NCBI GenBank assembly: GCA_003343605.1
Contig: QAKW01000025.1
Location: 1-18,499 of the forward strand
Direction: 5' to 3'
Length of the DNA: 18,499 nucleotides
Source of the DNA: Clostridiales bacterium
GTDB lineage: Bacteria; Bacillota; Clostridia; Oscillospirales; QAKW01
Shown: positions 14,320-18,499 of the stretch, one piece after another
Numbering within the stretch: the first letter of the stretch is position 1
How the letters are laid out: each line of letters opens with the position of its first letter
Notes under the pieces: model-generated
Database searches by the model: none
Seen by the model: only the letters and a program-made list of their open reading frames with translations
What the model was told of the DNA's origin: nothing
Made by a program: the position numbers and the translations under genes

Positions 14320-14955
14320 TCAATACCCCAGCTCCTCGCCCACCAGAATCACCTTGATGCGCCCCGGAACGCGCTGCGGCCCGCTGACCAGATAATTGCA
14401 GCAGATGCGCTCTGTGCTGCCGCAGCCTGCGGTTATCCCGCCTTCAAGCCCCATACAAACGCCGGCTTCCCGGCAGTAGGTCCGGCAGGAAAGCCGGTTT
14501 GCATTCTGCGGCGCCGCGGTGGTTTTAATCCGCCGGAGGCCCTCTTCGGCGGTGGCTACGATTTTGTTGATCCCCGCAACGATGATCACGCTTTTCGGCC
14601 CGTAGCAGATGGCGGCGATGCGGTTGGAATTGCCGTCTACATTCACCAGCTCGCCGTTTTCCGTTACGGCGTTTGCCGAGCAGAGATATGCGTCTGCACC
14701 AAGAGAATCCAGATATACCTGCCGGATCTCATCCGGGGTAATCCCCGGGCGCTCCCGATCATAAAAACGGTAGGCGCCGCTGCGCAGCAGCGCCATTACC
14801 CCCGCCTCCCGCAGCGTCATTGAGCCGCCGGCGCCAACGCTGCCGCCCGCCGGGAGCAGCTCCCGCAGCAGCGGGACCACCTGCTCTTTCGTTTCCAGAT
14901 AATACGGCTCAAAACGGTTTTTTTTCAATTGTGCCAGCACGTTTTCCATATTCAT
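14320..14955 (-). CDS. LUD-domain protein (LutC/YkgG-like)
   Basis: This 211-residue protein belongs to the LUD (lactate utilisation, LutC/YkgG) family. Visible family features are a glycine-rich GGSVGAGGSMTLREAG segment near residues 35-50, YDRERPG, SANAVTENGELVNVDGNSNR, and a cysteine-rich C-terminal part with SCRTYCREAGVC and ERICCNY that could bind a metal or cluster. LutC proteins help assemble or run lactate oxidation with LutA and LutB, but stand-alone LUD proteins like this are common in Clostridia and not proven to use lactate; no lutA or lutB is present. The ATG at 14955 is chosen because its ATGA overlaps the TGA of the HAD gene and GGAGG lies 7 bases upstream. It is translated with the HAD gene and ends just before a strong terminator. 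Confidence 0.82.
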   Translation of the reverse strand: MNMENVLAQLKKNRFEPYYLETKEQVVPLLRELLPAGGSVGAGGSMTLREAGVMALLRSGAYRFYDRERPGITPDEIRQVYLDSLGADAYLCSANAVTENGELVNVDGNSNRIAAICYGPKSVIIVAGINKIVATAEEGLRRIKTTAAPQNANRLSCRTYCREAGVCMGLEGGITAGCGSTERICCNYLVSGPQRVPGRIKVILVGEELGY

Positions 14956-15584
14956 TTCCATTCCTCCATCAGCATGTCGATTTGTGATGCGTCTGCAATC
15001 ACCCGCGCGCCCGCGGCCAGCAGAACGCTTTGATCCTGATGCCCCTTTGGAATCAGGGCGCCGTGCGCGCCTACATAATTGGCCAGCTCCCAATCGGTGA
15101 TGAGATCGCCGATAAAAAGCGCCGAATTTGGCGCAATGTTCTCTTTTTCCAGATAGGCTTTCGCCGCTTCCCTTTTATCGCCGAGCGTATGATCGCCGCG
15201 GCCGGCTATGATTTCAAAATAGGGCGCGATTCCCCGCTCTTCTACCGCCTCCTCCAGCGTTTGCTGGTGCAGCGAAGAAAGAAGAAGCTGGCGGAGCCCC
15301 GCCGCGTGAAAGCGCGCCAGCGCCGCGCGTACCTCCGGAAAAACCGGCCGTTCCTCCCGGGCGCAGTGCAGCTGGAATTCGGCCGAAAGCGCCTCGATCG
15401 GTTCGCCGGCGATCCCGATGCCGGCGTAAAACGTCTCCAGCGGCATGCACAGATTTTTGCGGTACCATTCCAGCGTAATCGGCGGCAGACCCCGCCGGCG
15501 CAGCATCCGGTTCACCGCCGCTACCGAGGCGCCCGCGTCGTCCAGCACGGTTCCGTTAAAATCCCAAACAATCGTTCCGATCAT
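14952..15584 (-). CDS. HAD-superfamily hydrolase, phosphoglycolate phosphatase-like
   Basis: This is a 210-residue haloacid dehalogenase-type phosphatase. Motif I is WDFNGTVLDD at residues 7-16, with the nucleophile Asp but Asn where the second, general acid/base Asp usually sits; motif II is LLLSS; motif III a Lys in GDKREAAKAYL; motif IV GDLITDWELA with its acidic residues. A helical cap (about residues 20-85) between motifs I and II fits subfamily IA. The D-x-N-G-T form occurs in a recognised subgroup, so the protein need not be inactive, but the substrate is unknown. ATG 15584 follows GGGGAGG. It begins 59 bases after the rpmE stop, behind the rpmE terminator with no clear promoter of its own, and its stop overlaps the LUD start by four bases. 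Confidence 0.85.
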   Translation of the reverse strand: MIGTIVWDFNGTVLDDAGASVAAVNRMLRRRGLPPITLEWYRKNLCMPLETFYAGIGIAGEPIEALSAEFQLHCAREERPVFPEVRAALARFHAAGLRQLLLSSLHQQTLEEAVEERGIAPYFEIIAGRGDHTLGDKREAAKAYLEKENIAPNSALFIGDLITDWELANYVGAHGALIPKGHQDQSVLLAAGARVIADASQIDMLMEEWK

Positions 15585-15611
15585 CCCGGCCTCCCCTTTC
15601 GCGATAAAAAA

Positions 15612-15636
15612 AGCCGAAGGATCCTTTCCTTCGGCT
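15612..15636 (-). terminator. Rho-independent terminator after rpmE
   Basis: On the minus strand a 10-bp stem, AGCCGAAGGA with its complement and a 5-base loop, is followed by seven T (15611-15605). It is textbook in form and lies 8 bases after the rpmE stop. The HAD gene starts shortly after it, so read-through probably feeds the HAD-LUD pair. Confidence 0.9.
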
Positions 15637-15643
15637 CTTTAAC

Positions 15644-15847
15644 TTACTTGTCAAGATTAAATCTTTTCTTAAACCTGTCAACTCTGCCGCCGGTATCAAC
15701 CAGCTTCTGTTTGCCTGTAAAGAAAGGATGACACTTGGAACAAATTTCAACCTTGATCTCGCTTTTGGTTGACCGGGTTTCGAATGTGTTGCCGCAGGCG
15801 CATTTTACAACCGCCTTGTCATAATTGGGATGAATCCCTTCCTTCAT
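15644..15847 (-). CDS. rpmE: 50S ribosomal protein bL31, zinc-type
   Basis: This 67-residue protein matches the bL31 pattern throughout: MKEGIHPNYD at the start, KCACGNTFETRS and ICSKCHPFFTGKQK in the middle, and TGGRVDRFKKRFNLDK at the end. The four cysteines (C-x-C and C-x-x-C) mark the zinc-containing form, used when zinc is available; it sits at the 50S central protuberance and bridges the subunits. The frame extends three codons up to a GTG, but the ATG at 15847 is right because AGAGG lies eight bases upstream and homologues begin there. It has its own promoter (15882-15910) and terminator. Confidence 0.97.
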   Translation of the reverse strand: MKEGIHPNYDKAVVKCACGNTFETRSTKSEIKVEICSKCHPFFTGKQKLVDTGGRVDRFKKRFNLDK

Positions 15848-15881
15848 GCTTCTCACCTCTTTTTCGTGTCATTACTTAGGT

Positions 15882-15910
15882 ATATTATCATACTTCATGC
15901 CTAAAATCAA
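15882..15910 (-). promoter_or_regulatory. Sigma-A promoter of rpmE
   Basis: On the minus strand: TTGATT (15910-15905), a 17-base spacer and TAATAT (15887-15882), followed by a short leader to the AGAGGTG ribosome site. Confidence 0.8.
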
Positions 15911-15985
15911 GTATTTTTTAAAAAAAACTTTCCAGTATGTGGGCCTCGCGCAGCGGGACGCTCTGTAAATACTTTTTTGACGGCG

Positions 15986-17314
15986 CTAAACCACCAGCTG
16001 ATAACGCGTCTGGAACGCGCGATAGAGATCCTCCTCCGGAATCGCCGCCTCAAACTGCCAGATCGCCTGCAGAAATTCATTGTTGCTCTCCAGCCTGGCG
16101 GAGCCGGAAACCGCAACGTCCCGGTTCAGCCGGAGGATGCCCATGGAGGTGCGGCCCATGGCCACATCGTAAACATCGTTGGCAATCAGCGTTGGTTCCA
16201 CAATCGCCTCTTCGCCCGCGCCGAGCTGATGCTGGGAATTATCCCCCCAAACATAAAGAGCGCCGCTTTCGCTGAGCGCCGCGCAGGAGCTGCCGTTTAC
16301 CGAAATTTTCACAATACCTTCCAAAATCCTAGTAAAGCTGGCGTAATCCCGCCCGTCGCCGGTGCCGAGCTGGCCGAGATTGTTGCGCCCGGCCGCGTAA
16401 ACATCTCCGTTTTTGGCCAGCACAATGCTGAAATAGCGCCCGGCCTCCGCCTGCTTCACCCCGGTCATCACCTTCACCGGCGTAATGCTCTGGGCGGTGG
16501 TGCGGTTGCCCATTTCGGAATAGCCGTTGTCGCCGAAGCCATAGAGATTGCCGTATTTGTCTACGGCCAGGGTATGGGTCTCGCTGGCCGAAACCGATTC
16601 CACATCCGTAAGAACCTGCACGCCCTGCAGGCGGTTCCGTGCGGTTCCGTCGCCAAGCTGCCCAAAGGCGTTGTAGCCCGCCGAATAGAGATTGTCGCCG
16701 GAAATATAGAAGAGATTATTGCTGGTGGCGTCTGCAAAGGTACAGCTGCGGCTGTAAACCTTCTCGCGGAAAACCGTATTGTTTTTTTCATAGGTAAGGT
16801 ATTCAAATGCGCCGGTAAGGCGCAGCACACCGCGCGTGCTCAGCACCGCCAGAAAGCCGCCCTCGCCCGTAACCTGCTGTGCATCCCGGAAGCAAAGCCC
16901 CTTTTGATATTCCGTGGTTTTCTGCTCGTTGCCCGCTTCATCGGTGATTGTTTTTTCGAGCTCCAGATAGCCGTATACCCGGTTTTTGCCGGTGCTTACA
17001 TAATAATCATCGCCCAAAGCAAAAATGGCTTCGGGCAGGTTGGCCTGATCCGCGCTGTTTTTATAGGCCTCCACCGGCGAGCCGCTGCTGATAAAGGTGC
17101 GGGGCGCGGCGTTCGCCCGCCCGGCCGCGAGCTGCAGAATCCCTCCCGCCAGCAGGAAAAAGAAGGCGGCCATGCCGTAAAAACGGCGGCGGCTCCTGAT
17201 TTTTTTACGCACCTTCAGGCTCTTTTTCTTCGTTTTCTGCATCAGAAAAATCAGCAGCAGGAAGGCAAAAACCCCTGCAAAGCCAAAGCTGATGTAACCA
17301 ATTGCCCTGAGCAT
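15986..17314 (-). CDS. RCC1-repeat beta-propeller protein, membrane-anchored
   Basis: This 442-residue protein starts with two hydrophobic segments (about residues 7-25 and 48-66) joined by a strongly basic loop (KTKKKSLKVRKKIRSRRR). By the positive-inside rule the loop is cytoplasmic and the rest lies outside; ANAAP after the second segment could also be a signal-peptidase site. The exported part is a propeller of RCC1-type repeats, recognisable as LYSAGYNAFGQLGDGT, LYGFGDNGYSEMGNRT, VYAAGRNNLGQLGTGD and LYVWGDNSQHQLGAG. RCC1 propellers are protein-binding scaffolds; RCC1 proper is a eukaryotic Ran exchange factor, and the bacterial surface homologues have no agreed function. The ATG at 17314 follows one base after the stop of the upstream RCC1 gene, with GGAGG inside that gene's end, so the pair is translationally coupled. 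No clear terminator follows, only an A/T-rich tract at 15911-15930. Confidence 0.85.
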   Translation of the reverse strand: MLRAIGYISFGFAGVFAFLLLIFLMQKTKKKSLKVRKKIRSRRRFYGMAAFFFLLAGGILQLAAGRANAAPRTFISSGSPVEAYKNSADQANLPEAIFALGDDYYVSTGKNRVYGYLELEKTITDEAGNEQKTTEYQKGLCFRDAQQVTGEGGFLAVLSTRGVLRLTGAFEYLTYEKNNTVFREKVYSRSCTFADATSNNLFYISGDNLYSAGYNAFGQLGDGTARNRLQGVQVLTDVESVSASETHTLAVDKYGNLYGFGDNGYSEMGNRTTAQSITPVKVMTGVKQAEAGRYFSIVLAKNGDVYAAGRNNLGQLGTGDGRDYASFTRILEGIVKISVNGSSCAALSESGALYVWGDNSQHQLGAGEEAIVEPTLIANDVYDVAMGRTSMGILRLNRDVAVSGSARLESNNEFLQAIWQFEAAIPEEDLYRAFQTRYQLVV

Positions 17315-17315
17315 G

Positions 17316-18499
17316 TTATGCGCCCTCCTTTACCGCCGCGATTTCCCGGAAGCCCTCGCCTTCGCTTCGGGCGCCGAGCTGATAATTGCTGCGGTCGCCC
17401 GCACCGAGCAGCTTGCCCTCTTCCGTAAGCAGCAGCGTGCAGGCGCCGCCGGCCGAAACAGCCGCCGCCTTGCGGTGCACCAGCTTCGGGCTCTCACAGG
17501 CGCTGCGGTCGCCGGTGCCGAGCTGGCCGAGCGTATTCTCTCCCCAGGCATAAAGCTCACTGCCGATCAGGGCAAAGGCCGTGTGCCCGGCCGCATAAAC
17601 GGCGGTGGCACCCGCCAGGTTTTCCACCTGCCCGAAAACCGCCTCTGCGGCCGCATTTTCAAGCGCCTGCTGCGCCTCTGCCGTCATGGTTCCGGCTTCC
17701 GGCTCCAGCTCTTCCGCTGTGGCGCGCCCGAGCTGGCCGAAGCTGTCGTTCCCGGCACTCCAGACCGTTCCATCATTTTTCAGCACCAGCAGAAAGTCTG
17801 TCCCGGCGGCAAAATCCCGGCAGTCCCCCACAATGCAGACCGGCACGCTCTGCACATCGCGGCTGCCGAGGCCAAACTGGCCGTAGGCGTTGCTGCCCAG
17901 CGCAAAAACATCGCCGTTTTCCGTGCGGTAAAATACAGAACGCGGCGTCACCGCCACCTTCGTCACATTCCCGGCCAGCCGGGTGTTCGTATCGCTGGCG
18001 CGCTCGGCCTCGCGGCCGAGCTGCCCATAGGTATTCAGCCCCCAGAGGTAGAGATTGCCGCTGCGTTTAATGAGTGCCGCAGCGGTGGAGGAGGCGGAAA
18101 AATCTGCAACGTCCTCTTCTATTTTCACAAACGCGTCCACCCGATTGGCTGTCTGCCCCAGAATCAGCCCCCGGCTGTTATCGCCCTTCGCATAGAGCAC
18201 GTGATCCTGCGTCAGCAGAAAGCAGGTATCGCCTACCACCTGGATCTTCTCCGCTTTTTCATAAAGCCTGCCGGATTCATCCAGCGGGGAAAGATCAATG
18301 CTGCCCCAGCCGTAAAGATCGCCGCTTTCGGTAATGGCAAAATTATTGCCGTCGCCCGCGCAAACCGCCTGCACCTTTCCCTGAATGGTAGAAGGGCTCA
18401 GCACCGTCTGCGTGTCGCCCTTCCGGTCGCTCAGCTCCCGCACATACGCGCGGTTTTCCAGATAGAGCGTCAGCCGGTTGCCCAGCAGCGCGCCGCCGG
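17316..18499 (-). CDS. RCC1-repeat beta-propeller protein, N-terminus outside window
   Basis: The frame is open to the window edge on the minus strand, so the beginning is missing; about 394 codons are visible, starting with GALLGNRLTLYLENR. At least six RCC1 repeats can be read: LYGWGSIDLSP, NLYLWGLNTYGQLGREAE, VFALGSNAYGQFGLGSRD, VWSAGNDSFGQLGRAT, LYAWGENTLGQLGTGD and LLGAGDRSNYQLGARS. Together they would nearly make a complete seven-bladed propeller. There is no membrane segment in the visible part; an anchor or signal may lie upstream. It ends two bases before the start of its paralogue. The two proteins are related but separate genes, because the second begins with its own pair of membrane segments. 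A pair of surface propellers may form a hetero-complex; function unknown. Confidence 0.85.
   Translation of the reverse strand, partial: GGALLGNRLTLYLENRAYVRELSDRKGDTQTVLSPSTIQGKVQAVCAGDGNNFAITESGDLYGWGSIDLSPLDESGRLYEKAEKIQVVGDTCFLLTQDHVLYAKGDNSRGLILGQTANRVDAFVKIEEDVADFSASSTAAALIKRSGNLYLWGLNTYGQLGREAERASDTNTRLAGNVTKVAVTPRSVFYRTENGDVFALGSNAYGQFGLGSRDVQSVPVCIVGDCRDFAAGTDFLLVLKNDGTVWSAGNDSFGQLGRATAEELEPEAGTMTAEAQQALENAAAEAVFGQVENLAGATAVYAAGHTAFALIGSELYAWGENTLGQLGTGDRSACESPKLVHRKAAAVSAGGACTLLLTEEGKLLGAGDRSNYQLGARSEGEGFREIAAVKEGA

Noticed and set aside
15911..15985. The T-rich minus-strand tract after the RCC1 gene as a terminator.
   Set aside because: There is a run of A/T but I could not find a convincing GC stem directly before it.
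15977..17428. A 483-codon plus-strand frame, longer than the sense RCC1 gene it lies opposite.
   Set aside because: It is low-complexity, rich in Ala, Arg and Gly, with no ribosome site or family motifs, while the minus strand shows clear RCC1 repeats and coupled starts. It is a shadow of GC-rich codon usage.

Overview
The window looks like chromosomal DNA of a Gram-positive bacterium of the phylum Bacillota, most likely a Clostridia-type anaerobe with mid-50s % GC. The evidence is strong AGGAGG-type ribosome binding sites, sigma-A promoters with 17-bp spacers, many TTG/GTG starts beside a GGAGG, and Bacillota-typical genes: DegV, an EndoA-type MazF, a CmpB-family membrane protein, a zinc-type L31 and a WapA-like RHS wall protein. 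I see no tRNA, rRNA, CRISPR array or insertion sequence. The species cannot be named from sequence alone.

Layout. (1) 1-1.3 kb, plus strand: the 3' part of a RloA/COG1106-type AAA ATPase, then a frameshift-ridden remnant of a small gene. (2) 1.35-3.57 kb, minus strand: a CmpB-family membrane protein followed by a membrane-anchored phospholipase D/cardiolipin synthase-like protein, behind a near-consensus promoter. (3) 3.78-5.76 kb, plus strand: a solitary MazF/EndoA-type RNase, then a DegV lipid-binding protein overlapping a small PAP2-like membrane protein. (4) 5.88-14.14 kb, minus strand: the accessory island. Its first gene is a 2047-residue secreted YD-repeat/RHS protein. Its last ~155 codons drop from about 54% to about 30% GC exactly at the end of the RHS core. 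This is followed by two small lipoproteins, a beta-propeller protein and a 36-codon copy of the tail of the second lipoprotein. (5) 14.3-15.9 kb, minus strand: rpmE with its own promoter and terminator, then a HAD hydrolase overlapping a LUD-domain protein. (6) 16.0-18.5 kb, minus strand: two coupled RCC1-repeat proteins, the upstream one cut by the window edge.

The most interesting unit is region 4. It has the architecture of a polymorphic (RHS/WapA) toxin locus: a Sec-exported delivery protein, a low-GC exchangeable tip with no motif I recognise, adjacent low-GC small proteins placed where immunity genes normally sit, and a duplicated partial gene suggesting past recombination. Both small proteins carry lipoprotein signals, so if they are immunity factors the toxin would act at or outside the membrane; this is inference. 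The other regions look like housekeeping or ordinary accessory genes, except for the decayed partner of the ATPase, the antitoxin-less MazF, the motif-degenerate PAP2-like protein and the paired extracytoplasmic RCC1 propellers.
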